This document shows, one piece after another, positions 41,285 through 52,355 of a DNA stretch of 64,000 nt. The notes under the pieces were generated by a model. That model ran no database searches. It was not told where the DNA came from and saw nothing but the letters and a program-made list of their open reading frames with translations. The stretch comes from Rapana venosa (taxonomy: Eukaryota > Mollusca > Gastropoda > Neogastropoda > Muricidae): positions 49,481,516 to 49,545,515 of the forward strand of contig CM054141.1 of the NCBI GenBank assembly GCA_028751875.1. The letters are read 5' to 3'. A program made the position numbers and the translations under genes. Position 1 is the first letter of the stretch. Every line of letters begins with the position of its first letter.

Positions 41285-43158
41285 TTAACTCTTCCGCCAC
41301 CAAGTTCTATATCCATTCAACACCACATATTTTTCAACATTGCTGCCAGTTGAATATTAGTCTATAACCTTCACAATACTTCCATTGTCTCTTCACTTAT
41401 TCCATTATGTGGGCCTGTCAGACCCTGCCAACTGTTAAAATGTGAAAATATTGAACAAAAGCGTGGACTAAAAATTCAACCAGTATGACTTGTTTCCCAG
41501 GCTGGAACCATCTTTCTTGTGCAATAATCTTAAAGTAAGGGTTAAGAAAATTTAGATCAACCCACAGCAAATGTTGACATTCTTACTCTTTAAAAAAACT
41601 ACATCTGTAAGACATATGATGTAGTACTTTTAACTTAATGACTTTGTACTTTTCTTTTTACAGGGTATCAAAAACTGGGTCTTTGCGACACATGCGAAAG
41701 GAACAAGGATGTCATGACAGCATCATTTATTGAGAAAATGATTGTCATACCAAGTTTAAGGAAGACAATTTTTGAAGTAAGATTTTCAAGTCATTCTATC
41801 AAAAGCTATAATGTTAATATCTTTTCAATAAGAAAAATGGGTCTGCCAGGTCCACAATGCATAATATAAAGATGAAAGCCTTGAGTCTCATAAACTACTG
41901 TTCTCTTAACCATCATTTGGAAATTCAACGTGAATGCAGTCAAAGGAGTAAAAATGATTTTTAAAAATAAAAGGAAGGGGGGTGGGGGTGTCACAAAGAT
42001 TCAGTCCGCTGTCTTGAATTTCACACACTGATGAATGTAACCACAGCTTCAGGTAGTGTATTTTGACAGTGTAACTGTTGAGTTTACACCCCCCCCCCCC
42101 CCCCCTCCCAAAACATATCATAATACTTTATGGGTTTTTCCATTTTTTTTCCATTCATCAGTTAGAGCTCCAAGGTTCACCAATGGTGAGATTTTTGCCA
42201 CTCCTTTCCCCCTGCCACTAAGGTAGCCACATTCTGACTGTGGAGAATTGAACCTACCAATTTTGCCAGGACAGTCGAGAGATACCTCCCTGCTCTTTCT
42301 AACTTTCAACTGTTGTGGGTTCTTTTGACATGTTCAAGTCCATAAGCACATGGGTCCAACTGGTTTAGTCTCCTCCGAAAGACTTGACATTTAGTTCAAT
42401 TTTTCTGTCAGACTGAGAAGGGCAAGGCTGGGAATCAACCCCAGAACCTCACGGTCTACTTGTTAGACAGGTGAATGTCTAAACTGTCCTGCCACTTTCC
42501 CTTCTTACATGTATTTAAAACATACAAACAAACCCATTGCCCACTTCATATGTATATGTAATGCAGCATGTACACATGTATATATACTGCCAAAAAAAAA
42601 CAACCCACCCATATCTGCCCACACGTTCATATAACTGTCACAATCTCCACCCCCCCCCCCCCCCCCCCCATATCTTTGAAGCTGGAGCATGCACAAAAAA
42701 TGCAATGAGAACCAAATAAACCATACCTCCCTATTCCCTTTATCATGAAAACAAACCCAGATTGCACACATTATTTTTGAGTCCTTGTCTGCTCACTTTC
42801 ATCAGATAACCTCCTCTGTTCATCACTATTACTAGCAACAGGACCGTCACTATCAGTACAATTAAAAATGAATTGGAATGTGGTTTACATGTTTTCACCA
42901 GCCAGCCAGTGGCTGCAACGCCATTTCAATTGCAACTTCAAACACTGCCCCTAAGCATGTCTGAGGAATACAGCAGGTTGCACCATTAAAAACTATGTCA
43001 AAGGACAAAGAGTTGCATGCCATCAATAGTACTGATGTCAGTTGATGGCGTGAAGCTTAGTTGCTTGTGGATAACTGTCATATGTCTGTTGATGAAAGTG
43101 AGCAATGGTAGCAAACAATTATGGCAACAAAAATTGCCTGTGGTGGCGAAAGAGTTAA
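41285..43158. mobile_element. TTAA-type DNA element, 1.87 kb (family P3), piggyBac-like
   Basis: TTAA at 41285-41288 and 43155-43158. The ends read CTCTTCCGCCACCA and, reversed, CTCTTTCGCCACCA: terminal inverted repeats with one mismatch in 14. Near the right end GCCATCAA and TTGATGGC form a subterminal palindrome. On the minus strand near 42780-42880 a short frame gives CTDSDGPVASNSDEQRRLSD, an acidic stretch like the N-terminus of piggyBac transposases. A SINE (about 42120-42500) is nested inside. No DDD catalytic domain is present. Confidence 0.72.
42120..42500 (-). mobile_element. tRNA-headed SINE (family S4), nested in P3
   Basis: On the minus strand the head GGACAGTTTAGACATTCACC is followed by box B GGGGTTGATTCC. 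The body contains the shared core AGTCTTTCGGAGGAGACTAA, then CCCATGTGCTTATGG and a 3' half with GGTGAACCTTGGAGCTCTA. A related 3' half occurs at about 54890-54990. Confidence 0.65.
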
Positions 43159-43839
43159 AGATCAATACATTCTGCTGAAGAATGACACTGAAAGACTAGA
43201 TGGGACACGTATAAATTTTTTTTCTTTTTACAGTCCAAAACAAGTTGTAAGGCTTTTTCTTTATTTCTTTTTTTAAGGCTGAAATATCAAAATGTAATGC
43301 ACATACAGGCACAAAATATGTTTATTATACCGAGTACTTTATCTATCCCAGGTCTGTTTTTTAATACCGCTGTCAAATTTTGGTTTTGCAATCATGGTCT
43401 GATTTTTCTTCTCCATCACATTTTTGTTTACAAGTTTAAGGGAAAAGATCATAATAGAGAAAAGCCTCCATTTCAAAGAAGAATATTTAACATATTACAG
43501 ATGAAAAAGCATAACTGACAACTGTTTTGTATGATTTGAACTGATTAAAGAAACTTGTGTATTTCACTGCTTCATCTCCTAAGAAAGATCCAAAATGCAA
43601 AAAATTTAGATTTCTCTTGGATATTATATAGAGTTACAAAACAAAAATTCTTTAAACCAAACCAAATGCTGCTAATGAAACCTTATCATGCATGCATCAA
43701 TTTCTCACTAGGTCCCTGACTCGAATCATATTTACATTCACACTCATACTTATAAAAACATCGCCCTAATATAGTTAAGTCTTATTCTGTTTTATCCTAA
43801 AAAGTAAATGGGTAAAAAAGAAAGAAACCAATGGCGCAC
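43159..43839. other. Gene B intron, no gene seen
   Basis: Unique-looking AT-rich sequence between the P3 element and the TM9 exon. Confidence 0.6.
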
Positions 43840-43977
43840 CTCTGTTACCATGGACAGTCCAATGAAGAAGGAGATAACGCAGATGATGGCTATGAACACT
43901 TCACGTCTGTATCCTCTGCGAAGGAAGGCAGGGTACAGATCCACAACAGACGTAATGAAACCTTCCACACCCACAAA
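43840..43977 (-). CDS. SLC6 transporter gene B, exon with end of TM8 region and TM9
   Basis: 46 codons, phase 0 at both ends (acceptor CTTTCTGCAG, donor ACAGAG|GTGCGC). It reads [40 protein letters not shown] and LSMVTE. SLC6 relatives show F(V)x(V)ExxxTxxxDxxP...R..RE before TM9. Gene B has [10 protein letters not shown] where most of this branch has FVCVESLVTA. Intact. Confidence 0.94.
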
Positions 43978-44132
43978 CTGCAGAAAGGAAAGACAAAAGC
44001 AGATATTCATAACCATGATTCCTGTTTATAAAATGACATTCATGCACCTGAGAAAAAATTCATCTGATGAATACAATCAGGTTTTCACAATTTTTCTGTT
44101 TTATTTTTGTTTCTGCTTATGACAATATATCA

Positions 44133-44440
44133 TTTATGGAGCACATGAAAGTCCTCATGTCTCTACCTTGCTTTATGGAGCGCATGAAAGTCCTCATGTC
44201 TCTACCTTGATTTATGGAGCGCATGAAAGTCCTCATGTCTCTACCTTGATTTATGGAGCGCATGAAAGTCCTCATGTCTCTACCTTGATTTATGGAGCGC
44301 ATGAAAGTCCTCATATCTGTTCCTTGATTTATGGAGCACAGGAAAGTCCTCATATCTGTTCCTTGATTTATGGAGCACAGGAAAGTCCTCATATCTGTTC
44401 CTTGATTTATGGAGCACAGGAAAGTCCTCATATCTCTATG
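44133..44440. repeat. 39-bp minisatellite, eight copies
   Basis: Units start TTTATGGAGC at 44133, 44172, 44211, 44250, 44289, 44328, 44367 and 44406. The left units have GCGCATGAAAG and TGTCTCTACCTTG, the right ones GCACAGGAAAG and ATATCTGTTCCTTG, with a hybrid unit between. 39 is divisible by three, giving 13-residue repeat frames on both strands. In the gene B intron just upstream (in sense) of the TM9 exon. Confidence 0.95.
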
Positions 44441-45146
44441 AAGCAACTACAATTAAATGATGAAGAAAGTCAGTGGAAATGTAAGTTATGATGGTGGAAT
44501 TCCGCCAAAAAGCAGAGAAATCCCATGCCTGCTTCTTTCAGGTGAAAAGACAAAACTAAATGTGCTTAAAATTGCACCAAGAGCCATAAATTATTTCAGT
44601 TAAGCATTCATTCTGAATCATTTCCTTTTGAAATGAGAGTGCATCGCATCTTACATACACTCTTAAAATTCTTGTCCTTTGTCCGACTCATTACCACTGA
44701 CGATACATTTACACATGTGATCATTTTCATGCCATTAATGTGGCCTCATTTCATCATTAGAGATGATGTCTACAAGTGATACAAGTGTGCATGCATTCTT
44801 ATTTTGCAATATATATCCTTTGCCACACAATTATGAACCCCTTTATAAAAAGTGGAGAGGATCTGATGTCCAAGCAATATCTTGCATAAAATGTATGCAC
44901 AGAATTTCAGTTTGAAATTTCATCTGGAAACAGATAAGAGTCTATACAACTTTTAAGTTCAAAGAAGAAGAGCATGCTTCCAACATTAGGGCTGTGAGTG
45001 AAACCCATAGCTTTTGGATCAAGCAACAAATGTCAGTCATTCAATTAACAATGCCCCCTGATTTTTTTGATTTTTTTTGTGTGTGGCTTGTGACGATTGT
45101 CTACAATACTGACCAAAATACAGCTGAAGAGAGAAAGCCCACTGAC
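44441..45146. other. Gene B intron, no gene seen
   Basis: Unique-looking sequence between the 39-bp minisatellite and the TM8 exon. No recognisable feature. Confidence 0.6.
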
Positions 45147-45259
45147 CTGACTGTCCAGGCCCAGCAGAATGAGCATGAAGAAGAACATAGTTGACCACAG
45201 TGGAGCCACTGGCAGCTGAGCCACAGCTTCAGGGTAAGCAATGAAGGCCAGGCCTGGTC
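45147..45259 (-). CDS. SLC6 transporter gene B, exon with TM8
   Basis: 113 nt, phase 1 in, phase 0 out (acceptor TTATGTGCAG, donor AGTCAG|GTCAGT). It reads [38 protein letters not shown]. The [13 protein letters not shown] motif and LLGLDSQ (Na2 site, TM8) are invariant or nearly so in SLC6 carriers. Intact. Confidence 0.95.
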
Positions 45260-45399
45260 CTGCACATAATATTCACAATAAACAGATTGAACATGATGGT
45301 GTAGGTTTATTTTGGTAATACAAAGGACATCAGACTTATATTTTGTGTGCTACAAGAGACTGATGTAGATTACAGCTGCAAACAGGTACAATTCTTTCT

Positions 45400-46560
45400 G
45401 AAGAGCCATCTGGATTCAGCAAATGCTTATGTACACTTGAGTAAATCAACTTGCATACCCTCTATAAATAACACCTCCCAACATCTGACAGGGTATTCCA
45501 AGCTTTCACAGATTTTGAAAAGGTATTTGACAGAGTCTGGCAGGATGTACTGTGAGCCAAAATGAAGAAAATTGATATCTAGAAGAAACTTATCTACACT
45601 ATCCAGCAATTTGTTCTTATGCAGTGAGTGCAATGCTTCCAAATGGTGTTCTTGGATAGTAGTTCCACATTTCAGTGGGACTTCTTCAGGGTTATCTCCC
45701 ACACTTTCAAACGTATTGCAATAATGCAATATGACATGTAAAAACATAATGTTAGCACAGTAAGCATTGACAAAAACAACTGTCACAAACCCTTGCTTTG
45801 CAGATGACATTGATGGCCTGAGAGGCAGTGATTAAGAATTTGCCATGCTTGTGAGAACAGGTGGATGAAACATCCCAAAATATAGCCTAGAAATACACTA
45901 TCGCAAAACCAAGTTGATGGCCTTGAAGCTATAACTCTGCTATCACTGGAGAAGCTAATGTCCATGGGCAACAAATAGAACCTATTCAAAAGTTCACTTA
46001 TGGGGGGATCTATCACCAGCTGTAAGGGATCAAAACCAAGAGCAACGACAGCATCATCCAGACTAACACCTGCCTGGAAGTACAAAAACATCCCTATGAA
46101 ACATAAAATAGAGGTTCTTGTACTTGTGTGGATTCCATCTTTCTGTACTTATGTGAGACATGGACACCACCAAGAGATCTAGAAAAAGAATCCAACCCAT
46201 GGAAATTACATATTATGACAAGACACTAAATATATCACCGATGAACAAGTGTGCCAAACCATCAGACAGTATATCATTCCATCAAATGATCTGCCAACAT
46301 CAAAACAATGAAAACTACGCTGGTATCCTCATGTTACCAGATCTAATGGCCTTGCTGAAACAATTTTTCTAGAGAACTATCCAGAATAGGAGATGAAAGA
46401 GTAAGCAGGAAAAAAAAGACAACACAGCACATTGACAGGACAACAATTAGCATTGACCTAGGCTTTGGCTTCATCCAATACTATGGAAGAATTTAGGAAA
46501 CAACCTTTCCTTTCAGTTCCTCCATGATTTGTAGCAAAGTTAAGGGAGAAGATCAAAATA
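45400..46560 (+). mobile_element. RTE-type reverse transcriptase relic
   Basis: Plus-strand frames, with many stops and shifts, give FEKVFDRVWQDVL (45510-45555), the catalytic FADDIDGLRGSD (about 45800-45836), GSKPRATTASSRLTPAWKY (about 46027-46083), then FCTYVRHGHH. These follow the order of the intact frame at 18341-20014 (FKKAFDRVWHAAL; FADDIDGIAGSE; GSKPEVVCRTAQTITALSKL). It is antisense to gene B, in the TM7-TM8 intron, and clearly dead. Confidence 0.78.
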
Positions 46561-47088
46561 CTATAAACACTGCATAAGAAAAGCATGAAAAACTGATTAC
46601 ATATAGGATTAGAAATATGGTGGAAGAAAACACATGTCAAACATCCCTCTGGAATAAAGTTGGTGGTACATTTATCCTGACAAATAGTAGGCTACAGTAA
46701 CAAACAAGATCATCAAGCCAATGAGAATGGATCTTGAAACTGACACACCAGGTATAAGATACTTTTTCAGGGGGGGGTGTCAGTCCACAGCATATTGCAC
46801 TTATTTCTGCTGCAGGATAAGAATTAACACTGCCAAATAGACTACTGCTGATAAATGCCTGTTCATTCACACACACACACACACCATCCACTTTCAAAAC
46901 ATAGAAGAATTTCTGTGCTTTATCCCTGAATTAAAGAAACAATAATGAATGATCTAGAAAAAATAATGCTTAATACACTTTGAAAAACTGCAACAGACAG
47001 ACAAAACATAAATAAAGAAACTTAAAAGGAAAAGAATGTACAAGGGACAGAAAAATGAGAGAAAAAAACATGGCGTAAATGCACAAAC
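46561..47088. other. Gene B intron, no gene seen
   Basis: AT-rich sequence with a short poly-G (46771-46778) and (CA)n (about 46868-46884). Nothing coding. Confidence 0.55.
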
Positions 47089-47213
47089 CAGATTCAGCAA
47101 CATCGGCAACATCCACGCCCTGTTTCACTGCCATGAAGCCAAGGATGGAGAAAATCACAAAGCCAGCCAGGAAACTGGTGAAGGAGTTGATCACGGCAAA
47201 ACATACGCTGTCC
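47089..47213 (-). CDS. SLC6 transporter gene B, exon with TM7
   Basis: 125 nt, phase 2 in, phase 1 out (acceptor TGTTTCAG, donor GAATCTG|GTTTGT). It reads [40 protein letters not shown] and S. The N..TS of INSFTSF supplies Na+ and Cl- ligands in SLC6 structures, and both Ser are present. The exon after it begins GPGLAF. Gene A must have its counterpart left of position 674. Confidence 0.94.
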
Positions 47214-48479
47214 CTGAAACACATCATCATTCTCCCTTACCTCAATGGAGAGTAGACGGAATGCTGAGAAGTAGATGGGGTGCTAATCTGAATTCAGAGT
47301 GCAGCACATGACAATTAAAGTTACAGCTAGGGTGCATGCTGGGCATATGTGTGGTGTTCATGTCAACAGTCATAGCTAGTTTGCTTATCTACCAAAAGTG
47401 AATTGGGTTTTAACATGTGATATGTTCTATATGCATATATATAAGCTAGTTAGCCTTAAGTCTTGTTTAATGGACCTTAAAGGGCGTGAACTCAGAATCA
47501 ATGTTAACACTAAGGGAAATAATCCCCTCAAATAGATACCTCATTAGAGACTAGAACCCACACACACAAAGTAGGGTAGAATCCAAAACTAAAACACCTG
47601 TGAGGCAGCAAAGAACAAAAAATGTTGCTCAGTGCGGCTCAAACAAATCTAACTTTCCTGAAGCATTTCTTTCAGGTTCAATGCAATGTAGGTGACTCTG
47701 TAGAGATTACAAGTCAGATAAGTTTTTAAGAATTTTTTAAAAATTGAAATTACTTTTGCCAAATTGTTATATGCACCTAGACAATGAAGTATGGTAAAAC
47801 TTAAGAAAAGAAAACCAGATGACAAGATCCCCAGGGGCCTGGCTAAAACTTCTGCAGAAACTGTTAGAGGAGGGAAATACATATGTATATAATTTTCAGT
47901 GGATTAACAACACTGCAGAATGGACTGGTAATGCCTTTACACAGACCCAGGTTTTGCACACAACTGACATAAGCGGAGGATATTGGTGAACAGCTCTTTA
48001 GTGCTTTGTCTCGCTGACTCCTTACAAATTCCAGGAAAAAGAGGAGTAAAACTTTGTTCACTGAGGCTCCTCAGACTTGCTTGAGGCTGTGTTACTGCAG
48101 AGAATCTGTTACATAACAAGCAACTCTCTACAACTAGGGAAAAGCCTGTTTCTTGGGCCCCCGAAAAAACAATGGTGCAGTTCCAAATGAGGAAATTAAC
48201 AGACAACACTTTTGAACATTTACTTTCTTTTAAATACAATCTCAACAATTTTATAAAGTTCATTGCAGATATGAAACTTTTTTAAGACAACGACCAAAAC
48301 ACCTCAGACTGAGCATAGACCACCACAGTATTCTCAAATCAGGATTGAATAATTGAAACTGTGTGTAGTGGGATATGTACTACTTATAAAAATATCCATT
48401 AAAAAATACCTAACAGAAACAAACAACAAAACCCCAATACAAACCGATCAACTGAACAAAAACATAACCATCAGATTAT
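47214..48479. other. Gene B intron, no gene seen
   Basis: Unique-looking AT-rich sequence. The minus open frames at 47864-48263 show no recognisable motif. Confidence 0.5.
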
Positions 48480-49014
48480 TTAACCCTAGTTGCGCAGTTC
48501 CCAGAATATTCTGGTAACGGCAGGTCTAAGCTATGTGGCGGATCCCGGAATATTCTGGGATGACAAAGGTGATCATAATTGAAAGCTTACTTTCACTTTA
48601 AAAGGTCAGCCAATGAATGTTAAGGCCGTTGTAGGGCTGCAGAAAGGGGTGAAGGTCATACAACACACACAAGCAATGAAGAATCTGATTGGTTAAGAGT
48701 GGGTTTCTTTTTACCAGACAAGATCATCTTCAACAAAAATGGCGGCCATTTCTTCAAGCGTTTTTCAAGCTTTTTTAAATTTTTTTTTTTACATTATTGA
48801 CAGCGAGGAGGAGTTTTAGAGGCTGGATTTGGTTGAATAAAACAATGAGAGAGACGATGAGGTAAGGATTGTGGAATACTTTTTTAAAACTCGGTAAAAA
48901 TTTATCAGGATCTGACCGACTTGAGCGGTGCTTGTTTTGCTGGATGGACTTCTTCGCTACGATTTCAACATCACAGATTGTTTTACTTTATTATTTTTTT
49001 AATTTTGTTTTATT

Positions 49015-49345
49015 CTTTTATATCGAGGATAATGGAAAAAGCACTCATGTGCTTTTTTACATCCAGTCCCCGTATGTATGCGTTTTGTAAATTCTGTCAT
49101 CTGTTCCCACCGGCACACAATGGCTACTCTTACAAAAAGCAGAACAGGATTTAACATGTGCGCAAGATGTTTTGCGTGTGTTGGCACATGGGGCCTCGAA
49201 TTATAGTCTCATCCGAAGGACTTTTGGGGAGAGTGGAGTCTGCACAGATGTTAACTCCAGGGGAAAATATCCCCTTAAACAGGAATTGAACCCAGGTCAT
49301 CAGATTGCGAGCGCAATGTTCTGACCACTAGGCTATGCAACGAGG
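49015..49345 (-). mobile_element. SINE family S1, near full length
   Basis: On the minus strand: head with CTAGTGGTCAGAACATTGCG, box B GGGTTCAATTCC, core AGTCCTTCGGATGAGACTAT, then GTAGCCATTGTGTGCC and the tail ATGAGTGCTTTTTCCATTAT. Nested in the P1 element. Confidence 0.8.
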
Positions 49346-49786
49346 CTTTGAAATAACTGTTATTGAGTCAAACTGCTATGCTGCTGAGTACTTTGCATCA
49401 CATGAAATCAAGCGATCATTATATTTGTCATAGAATGCCACCACTTCGCACATTCCGCCATGACAGTCGCGATGGTATCGATCCCTTTGCTGATTTATTC
49501 CGAGTATTTGACAACTGATAAAGCGATACAAACTCCTTATTTTTTTCAAAACTTATGTCAAGAAATAGTATTTACCTAATCATGACATTTATGCACCACA
49601 GGAACTTTGTTTATCGTATCAAAATCAATCCAGGGCCCTGACAGCGCAACAGTGATTGGTAGTGCGTACACAATTTTTTTTTTTTACATAATCATGAACG
49701 CTGCTATAAAATTACACTAATTTAAAAGCTTGTTATCCATTCTTTCCAGGAATTTATAGCTTTACACACTTAATTCAGTTTATATA

Positions 49787-50290
49787 TAATAAAATAATAA
49801 ATGGAATTTATATAACGCTATATCTTGCAGAGACAAATCAAAGCGCTTGCACTCAACTCATTCTTACACAGTCATACAACCAGTAACAATTAATAGTTCC
49901 ATAAGTCCAAATGTGCACGCATGCACACATACAGGTCCCACACCCTGGCAGGGCGATAAGAGTCTTGGCTGTTGAAGGCAGGGAACAGCTATGAGATGAA
50001 GCAGGAGAGGAAAATCTTAGGTTTGAAATAAATATGTTTTGAGACTGGATTATAAAGTGTCATAAGAAGGCTTTTGGCACACAGAGAGAGGGAGGTCATT
50101 CCAAATCGATGGGCCAGAAATAGAGAAATAGCGATGGCCAACGGTGGATTGGTTGAATCTAGGTATTTGTAAGGACAAGGTATGTGCAGCAGAGTGGTGA
50201 GAATGAGAAGAAGACATTCACAGAGGTAGGCGGGTGCTGGTTTGTGGAGACATTTGTAACAGAGGGTACTGATTTTACAGTTTACTCTCT
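49787..50290 (-). mobile_element. L2-like retrotransposon 3' end, decayed
   Basis: On the minus strand RVNCKISTLCYKCLHKPAPA and the 3' UTR ending GCGTTATATAAATTCCATTT match the element at 30521-31830. Several frameshifts. Nested in the P1 element. Confidence 0.78.
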
Positions 50291-50466
50291 TGTTATATAT
50301 CAATATCAAGGGTTGTTTGAGCCCACCCTGCTTCAAAACAACGCTAGCCAATGTTAATTCAGCCAATAGAAACTGAGCCTTGCTGCTGTCTATTCAGCGC
50401 TACCAGGGTTAAAGGAAGAAAGACAGACGCAGTCAAATGGGGATTTTTTGTTTTTGAAGCACTTAC

Positions 50467-50570
50467 CTAAACACATTGTGAGTAAACTTGTTGTAGCTTC
50501 CCAGAGCAGTCAGTGTACCCAAGGAGATGGAGTAGGAGAAGAAGATCTGGGTACCAGCATCCACCCACAC
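50467..50570 (-). CDS. SLC6 transporter gene B, exon with TM6
   Basis: 104 nt, phase 0 in, phase 2 out (acceptor GATGACACAG, donor TTTAG|GTAAGT). It reads [20 protein letters not shown] and [15 protein letters not shown]. All TM6 landmarks, including QIFFSY (Cl- and substrate site) and LGSYNK, are present. This is the best match to the gene A exon at 674-777. Confidence 0.94.
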
Positions 50571-50759
50571 CTGTGTCATCAATTTGTAAATTTCATCAAC
50601 TCTCTGCTGAGCAGCACCTCTCTGATACATGATTATACTGGACAGAGCACTAGCTTTTCAATGCTGATTATGATTCATGAAATGCTGACCAAAAGCATCA
50701 CACACACACACACACACACAGAGTCTAATATACCAGTCCCAAATTCTATCTACATCTAT

Positions 50760-52106
50760 TTAACTCTTTCTACCCCATAGGTGTGACCTGAATTTTCTCC
50801 TCCTGCCCAGCTGTGTAGCCAGGTGTGCATGAACACATAAACATCCTGAGAAATTAAGTGCTAACTTCTGAACTATCACATGGATGGCTTTCAAATTTGG
50901 CAGACTTAATGTCATAAAAATAAACTACCAATGGTCCAATTTGTATAGCTATTAAGTTGAAAATAAGCGTTTGAAGAAATTAACAAAGCTTTGAGAAACC
51001 AAGACAATGAAATTTTTTTTTTAATTCTATGTAAAAGTTTCATACATAGATAAAACTTTATTATCCGTGCCAAAAAAACCCAAGACCATGCCTGCATGCC
51101 ATTTCAAAGCACGCATGTGTATACTTCATTTCAAAAATAATAATTCAGTGAAGTAATATTACCTCAGCCTTTACCACATACTTATTTATGTATTGATTGC
51201 AGTAACTGCAGGAATATAATGTAAAATTTTCAAGATTTGGGGGTAACATCTTCAGCTATCCACTGCACTTTGCCCCACCTACATTGATCAGTCAAATAAG
51301 AGTTAGATCTGTCAGTCTTCATCACTCCCAATGTTTCTCTGGTCACTAATATTAGCATATTCTGCTGAATCCTCAGATTCATCACTACTGTAGTTCCTAG
51401 ACCACTCAGGAACCTGACCGAGAAGCTTCTTTGGCAGAGAGATATTGTGAGCGTTTTTTCATATTGACTGATAGGCAATAGATCAATGAAAACTCAACGC
51501 AGAACAGAGAGTGCCAACATGGAATGTAAAAAAATCATTTGAGAATGAATTAAAGCTATCAGATGAAGTAATTCTCAGTAATGACACAATTTATTTTACT
51601 TACTTATTTATTTTATGCCACTTTCAGTCATGGCAGATTTATCTCTGTGAAATTCGGGCTGCTCTCCCCAGGGAGAGCGTGTTGCCACAAGAGCAGCGCC
51701 ACCCTTTTTTTTTTTTTTCTTTTCCTATCTGCAACAGTTTATCTACAGAATTTTGCCAGGCACAACTCTCTTGTTGCCATGTTTTTTGTGTGTTTTAAAT
51801 AATTATGTGTAACACATGGGAGCTCGGTTTATTGTCTCATCCGAAAGACTAGCACCCAGGCCACCACTCAAGGTCTAGTGGATGGGGGTAAAGTTTCAGG
51901 CCCAAACGGGGGTTCAAACCACCAGACACTTCTGACCCGGACCTTTTGCTTTTTAGGCAGGCACGTTATATACCTCTAGACTACTGATCCACCCAATAGG
52001 AGCGCTCCATTCTAGCACAGTGGTCTGTTACAAGAATACCTGTGAATGGGATGATATGGTTGATCAATGTCTACAAGTATATCGTAAATGGGGAAGAAAG
52101 AGTTAA
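50760..52106. mobile_element. TTAA-type DNA element, 1.35 kb (family P4), piggyBac-like
   Basis: TTAA at 50760-50763 and 52103-52106. Ends read CTCTTTCTACCCCAT and, reversed, CTCTTTCTTCCCCAT: 14 of 15. On the minus strand at about 51320-51420 a frame gives NYSSDESEDSAEYANISDQR, acidic like a piggyBac N-terminus, broken by a frameshift before WGKVQWIAEDVTP. A tRNA-headed SINE (51595-51995) is nested near the right end. End sequence resembles family P3. Confidence 0.74.
51595..51995 (-). mobile_element. tRNA-headed SINE (family S3), nested in P4
   Basis: On the minus strand: box A GTAGTCTAGAGGTATATAACG, box B GGTTTGAACCCC, the core AGTCTTTCGGATGAGACAAT, then a domain containing CGCTCTCCCTGGGGAGAGCA and GCCATGACTGAAAGTGG before a TAAATAAA-like tail. 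The self-complementary CTCCCTGGGGAG would form a hairpin in the RNA. Confidence 0.75.
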
Positions 52107-52220
52107 AATCTGTCTGAACAGCGGGACTTGCACTTGACATAAATGATATATACACAACATATATTTTTGACCAAGAGGGAATGATATTCCCAAGTAACAA
52201 TTATAAAATCATGCAATTAC

Positions 52221-52355
52221 CTGGGCATCCAGCAGACGACTCCACTCTGGCAGCAGGTAGTACTTCAGCCCTGTCCCCGCTCCTTCTAAGGTGACACCAC
52301 GTATAAGCAGCACAAACATCAGGACATATGGACTGGTTGCCGTGAAATACATAAC
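52221..52355 (-). CDS. SLC6 transporter gene B, exon with TM5 and extracellular loop 3
   Basis: 45 codons, phase 0 at both ends (acceptor TTCTTCACAG, donor GCCCAG|GTAATT). It reads VMYFTATSPYVLMFVLLIRG, then VTLEGAGTGLKYYLLPEWSR and LLDAQ. TATxPY and the (L)xG(A)xxGxxYYLxPxWxxL loop are typical of the GABA/taurine/creatine branch. Intact. Confidence 0.94.

Larger units (their letters stand above)
48480..50412. mobile_element. TTAA-type DNA element, 1.93 kb (family P1) with two nested insertions
   Basis: TTAA at 48480-48483 and 50409-50412. Inward the ends read CCCTAGTTGCGCAG and, reversed, CCCTGGTAGCGCTG (11 of 14). Just inside the left end are the palindrome CCAGAATATTCTGG and, about 45 bp on, CCGGAATATTCTGG. 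Nested inside are an S1 SINE (49015-49345) and an L2-type 3' end (49787-50290). Without these it is about 1.1 kb and non-coding. An older relative lies at 32475-33697. I infer a non-autonomous piggyBac-like element. Confidence 0.75.

Noticed and set aside
44117..44491. 13-residue repeat proteins on both strands
   Set aside because: Translation of the 39-bp minisatellite; open on both strands, as expected from repeat arithmetic.
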